From: Muscardinus avellanarius
Taxonomy: Eukaryota > Chordata > Mammalia > Rodentia > Gliridae
Length of the DNA stretch: 64,000 nucleotides
Direction: 5' to 3'
Assembly (NCBI GenBank): GCA_963383645.1
Contig: OY726560.1
Coordinates: 70,430,399-70,494,398, forward strand
The position numbers and the translations under genes are program-made. The notes beneath the pieces were generated by a model. That model searched no databases and was not told where the DNA came from. It was given only the letters and a program-made list of their open reading frames with translations. Within the stretch, counting starts at the first letter, position 1. Every line of letters starts with the position of its first letter. Shown piece by piece: positions 21,200 through 32,993 of the stretch.

Positions 21200-21375
21200 C
21201 ATTATTATGATATCCTGTCTATTTTTAAGTATTTCCTTAGTGTCTGTCTTGCCCCACCAGAATGTAAGTTCTTTGAGAGCTAAAGCTGTGTTACTCTTGC
21301 TACCCACTCAAGCCCTGGTGCCTTGAACAGAACCTGGCATAGTAATGCTCACAATTAGTCTAGTGGATAAATGAA
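21200..21375 (+). mobile_element. L2 3' end
   Basis: ccaccagaatgtaagttctt, gagagctaaagctgtg, ccctggtgccttgaacagaa: LINE2 3' end in sense. Confidence 0.85.
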
Positions 21376-21654
21376 GACATGATGTAGGCCTGGCTTAAGA
21401 CAAGACTTGGTAGAGTGTGACCCATGAATCTATGAGAGCTACAAAGGAGACAAATGAGAGCAAGTGTTTAAAAACGTATCGAATACTCAGTAAAACAGGA
21501 TCTTTTTTTGTTCCTAAGTATAACCTAGGCATACAGGCTTGTTGAAGCTGGACAGTCTGTGCTGGGCAAGGTGGGGTCTATCTGTACTGACTAGAACTGC
21601 TGTTCCTAAGAACTGAGGGCTGCACTGTAGTGACCCAGCAGTGAACACATGAAC

Positions 21655-22055
21655 TTAGTACTATCTTCATTCAGTTCAACAAATACTGAATACCTACTAT
21701 CTGTTTTCAGGGCTGGTGAAACAATGCTGAGGAAAGTTCTTGCTTCAAAAGACCTTGACTTTGAGCGGGCACGACAGATATAAACAAACACAAAATATGT
21801 CAGGTGGTGATAACAGCTATTAAAAAGTTAAGTGATCTGGACAGAGTGAAAGGGGTAGAGTGGGGTGTGAAGGTGCTATTTTCTATTTTAAGTGGCCAGA
21901 AAAAGCCTCTCCAGTGAGTCAACATTTAGCAATCTGAAGAAAGTAAATGAGCAAAGTGATATGGACAGGCCTCTGAGAATTCAGGGCAAGTGTAGGAATA
22001 GCTGGGTAAAAGAACTAAAGGCCTTTCCAACCCTTTCCTGGAAGACATGGAAAGA
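21655..22055. mobile_element. Ancient interspersed repeat
   Basis: Resembles the common mammalian repeat with '...caaatactgaatacctac', 'aagcctctccagtgagtcaac' and 'aagtaaatgagcaaagtg'. Family not assigned. The L1 at 22074 inserted at its right end. Confidence 0.5.
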
Positions 22056-22058
22056 CTT

Positions 22059-22073
22059 GAAAATTCAAGAAAC
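22059..22073. repeat. L1 target-site duplication, left copy
   Basis: gaaaattcaagaaac, identical over 15 bp to 30440-30454. The pair brackets the full-length L1. Confidence 0.92.
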
Positions 22074-24519
22074 GGCTATTCAAAATGGCGACTGAGGGAC
22101 ACAGCATTTCTCAGTAGCTGAAATAAATAAAGTTCAACTACTTAGAAGGCAGTGTCTTATCCAACAAAATAAATATAACCCAGGAACCAAAACAGATCCA
22201 GGTACCTCGGCAAAAGGAATCCGGAAACCCTGAACTCGAGATTCACTGCAAAAAAAAAAAAAAAAGAAAAAGAAGAAGAAGAAGAAAGTTTGGGCATCAG
22301 ACCTGCTGCAGACACAACCGGGCCACCCGCCGGCCCAAACTGCATTCCCTAGTCCTTACTGATACCACCGTGGCAAAATAACCCAAGAGACTGAAACCGG
22401 TCATAAAGCCTCATCTTAAGCAGCGAGCGGCACCCACGCCAGAATCCTGTGGGCTCACCAAAGACTGGATCACAGTGGCATAGTGAGTCCTGCGCAGACG
22501 CCTGGATCAAGGAAGCCAGGTATCTGAGTGAGTCCAGGGAAGCTACGGGTCTTAGCATGCGCCCCAGGTCAGGCACTGGCCCTGGGCATCTGTCCTCCAC
22601 CCCAGAACCCAGCACTGTCCTCGTGCACCCTGTCTGTGCCCCAGGATCCCCGCTAGTTGCCTGTGCCTGTGCCACCCCCACCCCTAAACTCAGCGCTCAC
22701 CTTGTGTGCCTAGACCCCGCACCCCGCTGGAGACCGGGCACTTACCTCGCCGGCTTGGCCTGCTTCCCGGGCGGCCAAAGCTCTGTGCGCCTGTGAGATT
22801 TCCTTGGGCCCCCAGCCCACACACCGGGCCCAGCACCAGCGTGTATGCCCACCGCACGCCCTAGACCCTAGTGCTTCTGTCGTGCACCCCGCTGGAACCA
22901 GAGACCATTGCTGGACCCTGTGCTGCGCCTGTGCCCCCTGACCCGTGTGCGCTCACCCCGTGCCCCTGGCCCACCGCAGGGTGTCTGTGCCCGTCCCACA
23001 GCTGGAGACTCAGTTCTAGGCTAGAGCACAGCCCTGTGCACCCTGGTGGACCCCAGGACCAGTCACTAGGCGTCTGTGCCCACTCACGCCAAGGTTCAGT
23101 AATAGCAGTGCACCCAGCCTGCACTCTGGGAACTGGTAGTGCTCTGGCAGTAAGTGTGTGTGTCCAGGGACCAGCAACCCTTTGCCCAGGGTGCATCTTG
23201 GGACCACATGGGCAAGCCCAGTTAGAATTTCCAGAGACACAGGAAAATTCATCGAGACATAGACACAATACCTGCACAGGGCCTCAGGGGGAGGTTCTAA
23301 GTCTACTTTGGACATCCTCCACCCCTGCTGTAGGGAAGCACGGGCCTGAGTTTAGGGTAGTGAATGCAGAGGCACTGACTATAGGTTGAGAATAAACAGA
23401 ACCTGGGAATTGTACAGAATTTATTAACAGTGACACCAGACATCCTGACACCTAAACCCAAAGCAGTCAAAGGAAAGAAAGGTGTCCAAACACCCAAAGA
23501 GTGACTTAAAAAGATGAAAATAGAGTACAGAGAAAATTAAGAGACATTGGATTATATTCTGAAAGCTACCACAGCAATCAGACATTCAAATATTATATGG
23601 GCCTGACCCCATATTCGTAAATAAGTAGGACTGTTTTTTTCTTTTTTCTTTTTTTCTTTTTTTTGCAGGTCTGGGGATGAAACCCAGGAGCATTCTACCT
23701 CTGAGCTACACCCCCTGCCCTATTTTTTATTCTTTATTTTGAAACCGGGTCTCACTGAGTTGCAGAGGGCCTCGCTAAGTAGCTGAGGCTGTCCGCGAAC
23801 CGCGATCCTCCTGTCTCAGCCTCCCGAATGCTGAGATTACAAGCGTGCGTCACCATGCCTGGCTTGTTTTTTTCTTTTGCTGTTAATGTTTTGCTTTGTT
23901 CTTATATTGCTTTTTTATTTGTTATGGTTGTTGCTGTTTTGTTTTTTTCCCCATCCTTCTTTACTTTTACTTTTTTTAAAAATATATTTGATAGTTTGCT
24001 TTGTTTTCTGGTTTCACACAGTCACTAGTTCCTTTTATTTTATTCTTGTCCTTTTTTCCTCTTTCTTCCTCTTTCTTTTTTCTCTTTTGGTTGGTTTTTT
24101 TCTTTGATTATATAATAGTTAGTCTTGATATCTTGTGTTGATATTTTATTTATGTTTGTTTGCTCCTTCCCCCACTCCTCTTACAAACTTCCCCACACTA
24201 ACCTATCTACTCTTTTCCCCCAAAACTTTTTCCCGTAATATGCCTCCTTGTTTAATACACAAAGTATTTCATATCTCCATACTTACTCTACTAACTACAA
24301 GAGTCCTACTAATTAACTCTCTCTTATTCTCAGCAAGATATTACCTCATCATACTTAAAGTCTTTCTCAACCTAAACATATCCTCTACCTAATCCGACTC
24401 CTATACCCATCACCCCAGCTCCTCCCCCATCACCTAACCCTCAACATTGGAAAAGCACTGCTGACCTGCTGATACCTCTAAACTCCTAATACTAAGATTG
24501 GACTAAACATAATACTCAA
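22074..24519 (+). promoter_or_regulatory. L1 5' UTR
   Basis: Upstream region of the full-length L1. It has a GC-rich, CpG-containing middle (about 22300-23200), an A/GAA-rich tract at 22250-22288, and a T/pyrimidine-rich end at 23870-24480. It is interrupted by a SINE at 23632-23865. L1 5' UTRs carry the element's internal Pol II promoter. Long open frames through 22449-23389 look like chance frames in GC-rich DNA rather than a gene. Confidence 0.8.
23632..23865 (-). mobile_element. B1-dID SINE, type 1, in L1 5' UTR
   Basis: T-rich tail at the left, then tctggggatgaaaccc and an end at gcctggctt. Inserted in the L1 5' UTR; flanks share a gttttttt-type TSD that merges with the tail. Confidence 0.9.
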
Positions 24520-25499
24520 ATGATGGGTAGAAATCAGAAAAACAGGACGGAGAACGCTGAAAATACAAGAACCAGGAATAATGAAGAGACAACAGAAATC
24601 ACGAATACTGACCTACAAGAAATGCAAGAAGGGGAGTTCAGAATCTTGATCTACAATATGATGAAAGGCTTTAAAACAAGTCTACAGGAAATGAAAGAGG
24701 AACTTGAAACACTAAGAAAGAATCAAAAAGAGGTCTGGAATGAAATGAAAGAGTCAATAAATGAAATGAAGACAGCATTAGAAAGAAATTATGGAAGATT
24801 AGATGAAATGGAAAGTAGAATATCACTGTTAGAAGACAGTTCATTCAAAACCGAAAACACAGTCAAGAGCATACAGAAGTCAGTACAGCAACAAAACCTA
24901 AGCATCTAGCAACTATGGGACAATATAAGCATCTTAACGTACGGATAAAAGGCACTGAAGAAGGGATAGAATTACAGACCAAGGGCATCCGTAATCTCTT
25001 CAAAGAAATAATTTCAGAGAATTTTCCAAACATAGAAAGAGACTTGAATCTTCATGTTCAGGAGACATACAGAACACCACTAAGACAAGATCAAAGAAGA
25101 ACATCCCCACGTCATATAATTATCAAAATGACCAACACAGACGTCAAGGAAAGAATCTTAAAAGCAGTGAGAACAAAAGGACGAGTAACATATAGAGGCA
25201 AAACAGTAAGAATCACTCCAGACTATACAGCCCAGGTCATGAATGCCAGGAGAGACTGGTATGATGTGATTCAGACTCTGGAAGAAAACAACTTCCAACC
25301 AAAACTGCTATATCCAGCAAAACTATTATTCAACATTGATGGAGAAACAAAAGTATTTCAGGACAAGCAAAACCTCAGAAAATTCATGAATTCTAAGCCA
25401 ACACTAGGGAAAATACTTAAAGAAATAAACCATAAAGAAGAAAAAAGAAGCAGACTCCAGAACCAGAGAAGAGATGAAGTTGATCAGCAGGGCATCTAA
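24520..25499 (+). pseudogene. L1 ORF1 (RNA-binding chaperone), broken
   Basis: The first part (24520-24909) has a polar N-terminus and a long heptad-rich coiled coil that forms the ORF1p trimer. A TAG at about 24907-24909 and a one-base frame change follow. The second part (24915-25499) resumes with the RRM (LNVRIKGTEEG) and the C-terminal domain (NNFQPKLLYPAKLLF). Together they make about 325 residues, the normal length for ORF1p. The family protein binds L1 RNA and is needed for retrotransposition; this copy cannot make it intact. Confidence 0.92.
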
Positions 25500-25859
25500 A
25501 TACAAAGAAACAATACTATATCCAACAGAAGATAGAATACAAAATGACAGGAAATAAACAACACATTTCAATAATAACACTGAATGTCAAAGGACTTAAC
25601 TCTCCAATCAAAAGGCACAGACTGGCAATGTGGATTAAAAAAATATAATACAAATATATGCTGTTTGCAAGAAACACACCTTACAGCAAAAGACATTCAC
25701 AGACTGAAAGTGAAAGGATGGAAAAAGATATATCATGCCAATGGAAACCAAAAACGGGCAGGAGTAGCAACACTGATATCCAACAAAACAGACTTTAAGC
25801 TAAAACACATCAGAAGAGACAAAGAAGGGCACTTCCTTTTATTAAAAGGAACAATCCAA

Positions 25860-25961
25860 CCCTGGCCAACCTAATCAAAAGAAAGAGAGAATCAACTCAA
25901 ATTATTAAAATCAGAAATGAAAAGGAGACAGCAACACAGAGAGAGGGGAAATTCAAAAGAT
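25860..25961 (+). repeat. Duplicated ORF2 segment inside the L1 endonuclease region
   Basis: 102 bp that match 26984-27085 of the same L1 with three differences near the end. It interrupts the endonuclease reading between KGTIQ and IMIVNVYAPN, where related L1s read straight through, so it is an insertion of a piece from 1,124 bp downstream. Confidence 0.9.
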
Positions 25962-26373
25962 ATAATGATAGTAAATGTTTATGCCCCGAATGTGGGTGCA
26001 GCCACATTTGTAAAACAAACCCTCTTGGACATAAGATCTCAAATAGACCCAAATACAATAATAGTGGGAGACTTCAATACAGCTCTCACGCCACTAGATA
26101 GACCTTCAAGGCAAAAGATGAGTAAAGACTCTGCAGAACTGATGAAAACTATAAATCAAATGGACTTAATAGACATATACAGAATATGTCAACCAGGAAA
26201 AACAGAATACACATTCTTCTCAGCAGCCCATGGCACCTTCTCCAAAATAGATCACATTCTAGGGCACAAAAAAAGCACCACGAAATTCAAAAGATGTAAT
26301 ATAATTCCCTGCATCTTTTCAGACCATAATGGAATGAAAGCAGAAATCAACAACAGGAAACCCAAAATAAACT

Positions 26374-26582
26374 TTTTTTTTTTCGGGTCTAGGGATGGAA
26401 CCCAGAGGCATTTAACCTCCAAGCTATACCCCCTGCCCATTTTTTTTATCCTTTATTTTGAAACAGGGTCTCTCTGAGTTGCGGAGGGCCTCACTAAGTA
26501 GCTGAGGTTGTCTGTGAACCGCGATCCTCCTGTCTCAGCCTCCTGAATGCTGGGATTACAAGCATGCGTCACCATGCCCGGC
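26374..26582 (-). mobile_element. B1-dID SINE, type 1, in L1 ORF2
   Basis: Flanked by aaaataaact at 26364-26373 and again from about 26583. It cuts ORF2 just after the endonuclease domain. Confidence 0.92.
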
Positions 26583-27971
26583 TAAAATAAACTATTTAAA
26601 TACATGGAGATTGAATGGTACACTCTTGAACGACGAGTGGGTAAGAGTGGAAATTATGGGAGAAATAAAGAAATTTATGGAATTAAATGAAAATAGAGAA
26701 ACAACTTACCAAAATCTATGGGACATTTTGAAGGCAGTGTTGAGAGGAAAGTTCATAGCATTGAGTGCCCACATTAGAAGAACAGAAAGCCACCAAGCAA
26801 ACAACCTAATGACACAACTCAAGGACCTAGAAAGACTGCAACAGTCTAATCCCAGAGCCAGCAGAAGGCAAGAAATTATTAAAATCAGAGCAGAAATAAA
26901 TGAAATAGAGAAGAAAAAAACAATTCAAAGAATCAACAAAACAAAAAGCTGGTTCTTTGAGAAGATTAATAGAATTGACAAACCCCTGGCCAACCTAATC
27001 AAAAGAAAGAGAGAATCAACTCAAATTATTAAAATCAGAAATGAAAAGGAGACATCAATACAGACAGAGGGGAAATTCAAAAGATTATTAGAAACTATTT
27101 TGAGAATTTATACTCCAACAGACTGGAAAACATGGAAGAAATCGATAAGATTTCTAAGCACATATAACCTACCTAAACTGAAACAAGAGGACATAGCAAA
27201 CCTAAACCAACCAACAGCAAACAAAGAAATAGAAACAGCAATCAAAATTCTGCCAACAAAGAAAAGCCCAGGCCCCGACAGGTTCCCAGCTGAATTCTAC
27301 AAAACCTTCAGTGAAGAACTAATACCAATACTTCACAACTTGTTCTGGGAATTTGAAAGAGATGGAATTCTTCCTAATTCCTTCTATGAGGCCAGTATCA
27401 CATTAATCCCCAAACCAAATAAAGATACTTCAAGAAAGGAAAATTACAGACCAATATCCTTAATGAACAGAGATGCAAAAATTCTAAACAAAATACTAGC
27501 TATACACATTCAAAACCATATCAAGAGAATTGTACACCATGTCCAAGTTGGTTTCATCCCAGAAAAGCAAGGCTGGTTCAACATACGCAAATCAATACAT
27601 GTTATTCACCACATAAATAGAACTAAGAACAAAAACCACATGATCATTTCAACAGATGCTGAAAAAGCATTTGACAAAATCCAACACACATTTATGTTAA
27701 AAACACTGCAGAAAATTGGAATAGAAGGAACATATTTCAACATCATTAAGGCTATATACAATAAACCCAAAGCCAACATCATATTGAATGGAGAAAAACA
27801 GCAATAATTCCCTTTAAAATCAGGCACAAGACAAGGATGCCCATTATCACCTCTCCTTTTCAATATAGTCCTTGAGAATCTTGTCACAGCAATAAGACAA
27901 GAAAAGAAAATCAAAGGAATTCAAATAGGAAGAGAGGAGCTAAAGCTATCCTTTGCAGATGATATGATTCT

Positions 27972-27975
<4 letters not shown>

Positions 27976-28006
<31 letters not shown>

Positions 28007-28198
28007 TTTTTGGTGGTACTGGGGTTCCTGGAAGCCCTTCTACCTCCGGGCTACACTCCCAGACCTATTTTTTACATTTTTTTTATTTGTAAACAGGGTC
28101 TCCTAAGCCAGCGCGGGCAGCTGGCTTCGAACCTGCGCGATCCTCCTGTCTCTGCCTCCCAAGCGCGGGGATTACAAGCGTGCGCCACCATGCCCGGC
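27976..28198 (-). mobile_element. B1-dID SINE, type 2, in L1 reverse transcriptase
   Basis: Perfect 19-bp TSD agatgatatgattctttat at 27957-27975 and 28202-28220. It separates the FADD motif from the rest of the reverse transcriptase. (TTTA)n is the complement of the SINE tail. Confidence 0.95.
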
Positions 28199-28953
28199 AA
28201 GAGATGATATGATTCTTTATCTAGAAGATCCAATGTACTCAACCAAAAGACTTCTGGAGCTGATTAACCAATTAAGCAAGGTTGCAGGATAAAAAAATCA
28301 ACCTAAAGAAATCAGTTGCTTTTTTATGCCAACAATGAACCCACAACAAAAGAAATAAAGAAAACTACTCCATTTACTATAACCTCTAAACCAATTAAAT
28401 ACCTAGGAATAAACCTAACCAAAGATGTAAAAAACCTCTACAGAGAAAACTACAAAACATTAAAGAAAGAAATTGAAAAAGACCTTGGAAGATGGAAAGA
28501 TCTCCCTTGCTTATGGATAGGCAGAATTAATATAATCAAAATGGCCATTCTGCCAAAAGTGATCTATAGATTCAATGCAATCCCCATTAAAATACCAACA
28601 ACATTTCTCATAGACCTGGAAAAATCAGTTACGAATTTTGTATGGAGGAAGAAAAGACCCAGAATAGCCAAAGCAATTCTCAGCAATAAGAACCAGAAGG
28701 AGGCATCACAATCCCGCACTTCAAATTATACTTAGAGCAATCGTAGTAAAAACAGCATGGTATTGGCACAACAATAGGCAGACTGACCAATGGAACAGAA
28801 GACACAGAAACAAACCCACACATCTAAAGTCAAACTGATCTTTGACAAAGGGGCCAAACTCATACGCTGGAGAAAAGACAGCCTTTTCAACAAATGGTGC
28901 TGGGAGAACTGGCTATCCATTTGTAGAAAGTTGGATCTGAATCCTTACTTCTT

Positions 28954-28959
28954 TTTTTT

Positions 28960-28990
<31 letters not shown>

Positions 28991-29163
28991 GGTGGTACTG
29001 GGGTTCCTGGAAGCCCTCCTTCCTCCGGGCTACACTCCCAGACCTATTTTATATTTTTGAAACAGGGTCTCTTATGCCAGCACGGCTGGCTTCGAACCTG
29101 CGCGATCCTCCTGTCTCCGCCTCCCAAGGGCGGGGATTACAAGCGTGCGCCACCACGCCCGGC
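28954..29163 (-). mobile_element. B1-dID SINE, type 2, in L1 ORF2
   Basis: TSD gaatccttacttct at about 28940-28953 and 29164-29177. CpG-rich and close to the type 2 consensus, so young. Confidence 0.93.
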
Positions 29164-30118
29164 TGAATCCTTACTTCTCACCATGCACAGGAATCAACTC
29201 GAAATGGATCAAAGACTTAGAAATTAGACCAGAGACTGTGAAGTTATTAGAGAAAGGCATAGGATCTACACTTCAACATACAGGTACAGGGACTAACTTT
29301 CTCAATAAGACTTCCAAAGCGCAGGAAATTAAAGCAAGAATTAATAAGTGGGATCTCTTCAAACTAAAAAGTTTCTTCTCATCAAAGGAAACCATCAAGA
29401 ACCTAAAGAGGAAGCCTACAGAATGGGAGCCACCACTCTGATAGGGGGCTAATATCCAGAATATACAAAGAGCTCAAAAGACTCTACACTAGCAAAACAA
29501 AAAACTCAATCAAGAAATGGGCAACTGAAATGAATAGACATATCAGAAAAGAAGAGATATAAATGGCCAATAGATACATGAAAAGATGTTCAACATCACT
29601 AGCCATCAGGGAGATGCAAATCAAAACTACGCTGAGATTCCATCTAACCCCAGAGTGGCAAACATAAAGAAATCAAACAACAATTGCTGGCAAAGATGTG
29701 GGGAGTGAGGAACATTTTACACTTTTGGTGGGAATGCAAAGTAGTTCAGCCACTATGGAGATCAGTATGGAGATTCCTTAGAAAACTGGGAAGAGATCCA
29801 CCATTTGATCCAGCTATACCACTCCTGGGTATCTTTCCAAAGGGGTTGAAATCAGAGAACTACATTAACATATGCATACCCATATTCATAGCAGCACAGT
29901 TTGTAATAGCCAAAATATGGAACCAACCTAGATCTCCATCAACAGATGAGTGGATTGCAAAATTATGGGAAATATACACAATGGAATTCTATTCAGCTAT
30001 AAAGGAAAATAAAATATTAGCATTTGCAAGAAGATGGAAGGAACTAGAGAACATTATGTTAAGTGAGATTAGTCAAGCACAGAAAGAGAAGGGACATATG
30101 TTTTCTCTAATATGTTGA

Positions 30119-30439
30119 AGCTAGGGAGTAGTGGTAATACCAGAGGGACTCCAGATGATGGAGGGGAAATCTCAGCACAGCTTGAAGGGAAGGATAGGAG
30201 AGGAAGAAAGCTGAGGTTGTTCAATGGAGGAGCTATATACGAATATGTGTAATAGCATAAATACAACACAATTAACCTGGACACTCTCTATTGGGGGGGA
30301 GGGAAAGAAAGGGGTAGGGCATGAAGCACAATGTAAATGCACACCACTGTCAATATGTTCCACTTATAAAAAAAAATTAGCTTTTTTTGTTAAATAAATA
30401 AATATACTCCACCAAAAAATAAAATAAAATAATAAAAAA
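30119..30439 (+). other. L1 3' UTR and A-rich tail
   Basis: Follows the ORF2 stop. It contains a G-rich tract (tattgggggggagggaaag around 30290-30310), typical of L1 3' UTRs, then an A/T-rich tail of aaat and aaaat units that ends at the right TSD. Confidence 0.8.
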
Positions 30440-30454
30440 GAAAATTCAAGAAAC
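30440..30454. repeat. L1 target-site duplication, right copy
   Basis: gaaaattcaagaaac, identical to 22059-22073; it directly follows the A-rich L1 tail. Confidence 0.92.
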
Positions 30455-30603
30455 ACTTGTAATAACTCCCTGCCCACACATGCAGTGTAATGAGTTTCTG
30501 TCAAACACAGCAGAAGTCTGAAGGAAAGACTGGCCCAATGATAAATATAAGCAAAGGGGAAGAGAAATTGGCTCTTTTTCCACTTTTTTCTTTTTTTTCT
30601 TTT

Positions 30604-30946
30604 TATGGTACTAGGGATTGAACTCAGGAGCATTCTACCTCTGGGCTACAGCCCCAGCTGTTTTTATTTTTTACTTTTAAATAGGGTCTCACTAAGCCAG
30701 GCGTAGTGGTACACGCTTGTAATCCCAGCATTTGGGAGGCTGAGACAGGAGGATTGCAGTTTGTGGATAGCCTCAACTACTTATGCCCTGGGGTGTCACT
30801 GGGAGGTAGAATCTCCAGTACTGCCAAAAAAAGGGGGGGGGGACAGGGTCTTACTAAGTTGCTAAGGCTATCCTCCAACCTGCAATGCTCTTGTCTTAGC
30901 CTCCCAAGTACTGGGATTACAGGTGTGTTCCACTAGGCCCACCTCA
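30604..30946 (-). mobile_element. B1-dID SINE (minus) split by a plus SINE
   Basis: Outer minus SINE 30604-30690 and 30838-30946; inner plus SINE 30691-30828 (gcgtagtggtacacgcttgt), itself with an internal deletion. Confidence 0.87.
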
Positions 30947-30989
30947 CACTCCACATTTTAATCTAAGATATAATAACCCGTTTCTTTCT

Positions 30990-31182
30990 TTCTTTTCTTT
31001 TTTCTTTTTTTTTCTTTTTTTTTTTTTTTTAGTACTTGGGATGGAACCCAGAGGTATTCTACCTCCGAACTACACTCCCAGCCCTATTTTTTATTCTTTA
31101 TTTTGAAACAGGGTCTCACTGAATTTTTATTAAAGGGCCTCACTAAGTAGTGGCTGATGCTGTCTGGAACCATGATCCCCTC
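30990..31182 (-). mobile_element. B1-dID SINE, type 1, truncated
   Basis: T/C-rich tail; the element's 5' ~40 bp are missing at the right end. Confidence 0.88.
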
Positions 31183-32265
31183 TGATTATTTTCAATGTGC
31201 TTTTCCAAAAAATAAATGCACACTGTTTACAGCATCCCTGCAACAGAGGCTGAGTGCCCACACAAAAGAGATACATTTCAATCTCTCAGCCTAGTGCAGG
31301 ATGTGGGAGGTATGTTTGCTTAGGAAGGGAGAACAGAAGGCATAGGGGCCTTTCTGTGTTCATTCTTGGGAAAATGCTACCATTTGGGAGCACCAAGTCC
31401 ATAGTTAAGAAAGCACAGGGTGGTGGGCCAAGAGCTTAGTGTGGCTTTTGAGCTTTCCTTAGCTCCCATGTGGCATGAACTCTGAGTGGATAGTCACTTG
31501 TCATGAAGCTCAACAGGCAGGGGTCACATGACCCCTCATTAGAGGCGTGGGGTGAACCAAGAGCAGGAAAGGACTTGTCAAAGCCTCAGGGGGCTCCTCA
31601 GAGATCTGAGCCAAGGCACTGAGTCAGCAGCAGGCCGCTATAAAACCCTGGCCAAGCCAACAAAGGAGAGATCCCTCATTAGTTCATCCACTGCCGATGC
31701 CAGCAACGGATGCTGGTAAAATGCCCAGGGCTACATCATGTCAACCATAGCTGGCAACCTGCCAGACCAGTCACTCTTCAGCTGGAACAGCAAACTCTAC
31801 AGGGATGACAAGAACACAAGGGCCTTCACTAGGCTCCTATGAGGCCAGTCATCGACTCAACAAACACAGTAAAAGGGGGCACCCTCCTGCCATAAACAAG
31901 ATGCTAACCTGGAGGTTATTCCTGGAGGAGGAATTAAGACAGCCTGGCCATTTCTAGTTAGATGAAACTAAGTGTTACATAGAATTTGGTTATGAACTTC
32001 TTCATGCTACTTAGTAGAGGAAGATTTAAAAGAAAGACCAAATTGGTTATGGATAAAATAAATGACATTTTTGGGGAAAGAAGAGCCTAAGATCTCTGTA
32101 TATACTACCTGTACTACTGGAACTAAATACAATATTGTATGTTTCATTACACTAATTTAAAAAGTAACTATTTCTCCACTAATAGTTACTGATAACACCA
32201 ATTCAGCCAACATTTATTGTGTTTACTCTTTATAAAGCTTTATAGTAGATTCCATGTCCACCAAA
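31183..32265. other. Unassigned intron sequence with a promoter-like block
   Basis: No repeat recognised. At 31620-31629 tgagtcagca (an AP-1/Maf-type site) lies 8 bp before ctataaaa at 31638-31645. It may be an old LTR or chance. No convincing open frame follows. Confidence 0.4.
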
Positions 32266-32266
32266 A

Positions 32267-32294
32267 ATAAATAAAATAAAATAAAATAAAATAA
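32267..32294 (+). repeat. (AAAAT)n tract
   Basis: Directly before a plus SINE. Confidence 0.9.
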
Positions 32295-32295
32295 G

Positions 32296-32513
32296 AAGCT
32301 GAACATGGTGGTGCATGCTTGTAATTCCAGTACTTGGGAGGGTGAGACAGGAAGATCACAGGTTTAAGGCCAACCTCAGCAACTTAGTGAGGCTATCCAC
32401 AACTTACTGAGGCCCTGTTTTAAAAAAAGAAAAAAAAAATTGGGCTGGATTGTAGCTCAGAGGTAGAATGCCTCTGGGGTTCAATCTCCAGTACCACAAA
32501 AACAAACAAAATA
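32296..32513 (+). mobile_element. B1-dID SINE, type 1
   Basis: agctgaacatggtggtgca to ccagtaccacaaaaacaaac. Confidence 0.9.
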
Positions 32514-32990
32514 CCTAGAAATGAGCTTTGCCTTTAAGGTGAAAAGAGAGATTAAAACAGGAAATATTTTTAAATGAGGTAGAAAATAATAATAGCCATA
32601 AAATACTATGGAAATTTCAAAGCAGTTTTAACATGGGATCAGTGACTTCAGGAGTCCACAGTACCTGACAATGCACACAGAATTGTCAGCGTGTAGTTTG
32701 TGATGTATGCACATGTACATTTCCTGGAAAGAAGATTTGAGGTTTCATAACATTCTCCAAGGGGATAGGTAAACAAACAAACAAAAAAATTCTGCACTAA
32801 GAAAGAAAAATTTATTCCAATTCAGTAGTTAGGGAAGGTTCTGTGGAGGACAGAACAATCATTTACAAGAAATAAAATCCAGATATGCAGAAATAGTGAA
32901 GGGGAGGCATTCCAGATTAGGAAAAAATGAAAACATAAATAGAAATATTCTCTATAGCCAGTTTTCCCCATATACTTTATGTTACATACT
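32514..32990. other. Intron near exon 2, nothing recognised
   Basis: Unique-looking sequence downstream of the exon 2 donor. Confidence 0.4.
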
Positions 32991-32993
32991 TAC

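Larger units (their letters stand above)
25544..30118 (+). pseudogene. L1 ORF2 (endonuclease-reverse transcriptase), broken
   Basis: Order: apurinic-type endonuclease with ICCLQETHL, VNVYAPN, VGDFNTAL and SDHNG motifs (25544-26360), reverse transcriptase with [15 protein letters not shown] and the catalytic FADD (27952-27963), then a Cys-rich C-terminus (29684-30118). Damage seen: a frameshift near 25640, a 102-bp duplication at 25860-25961, SINEs at 26374-26582, 27976-28198 and 28954-29163, a TAA at 27805-27807, and further frame changes. The SINE at 27976 sits four codons after FADD. ORF2p nicks target DNA and copies L1 RNA; this copy is inactive. Confidence 0.93.
22074..30439 (+). mobile_element. 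Full-length L1 retrotransposon, inactive
   Basis: Rodent L1 in the plus orientation, so antisense to SGK3, lying in intron 2. The 5' end starts ggctattcaaaatggcgact; the aaaatggcg core resembles the YY1-type site at L1 starts. Order: 5' UTR to about 24519, ORF1, ORF2, 3' UTR, A-rich tail. A 15-bp TSD confirms a single full-length insertion. Without its four later SINEs it is about 7.5 kb. Stops and frameshifts in both ORFs, an internal duplication in the endonuclease region and the SINE in the reverse transcriptase make it dead. Confidence 0.95.

Noticed and set aside
22449..23389. Long GC-rich open frames (115 and 172 codons)
   Set aside because: They lie in the L1 5' UTR, overlap open frames on the other strand and lack protein-like composition.
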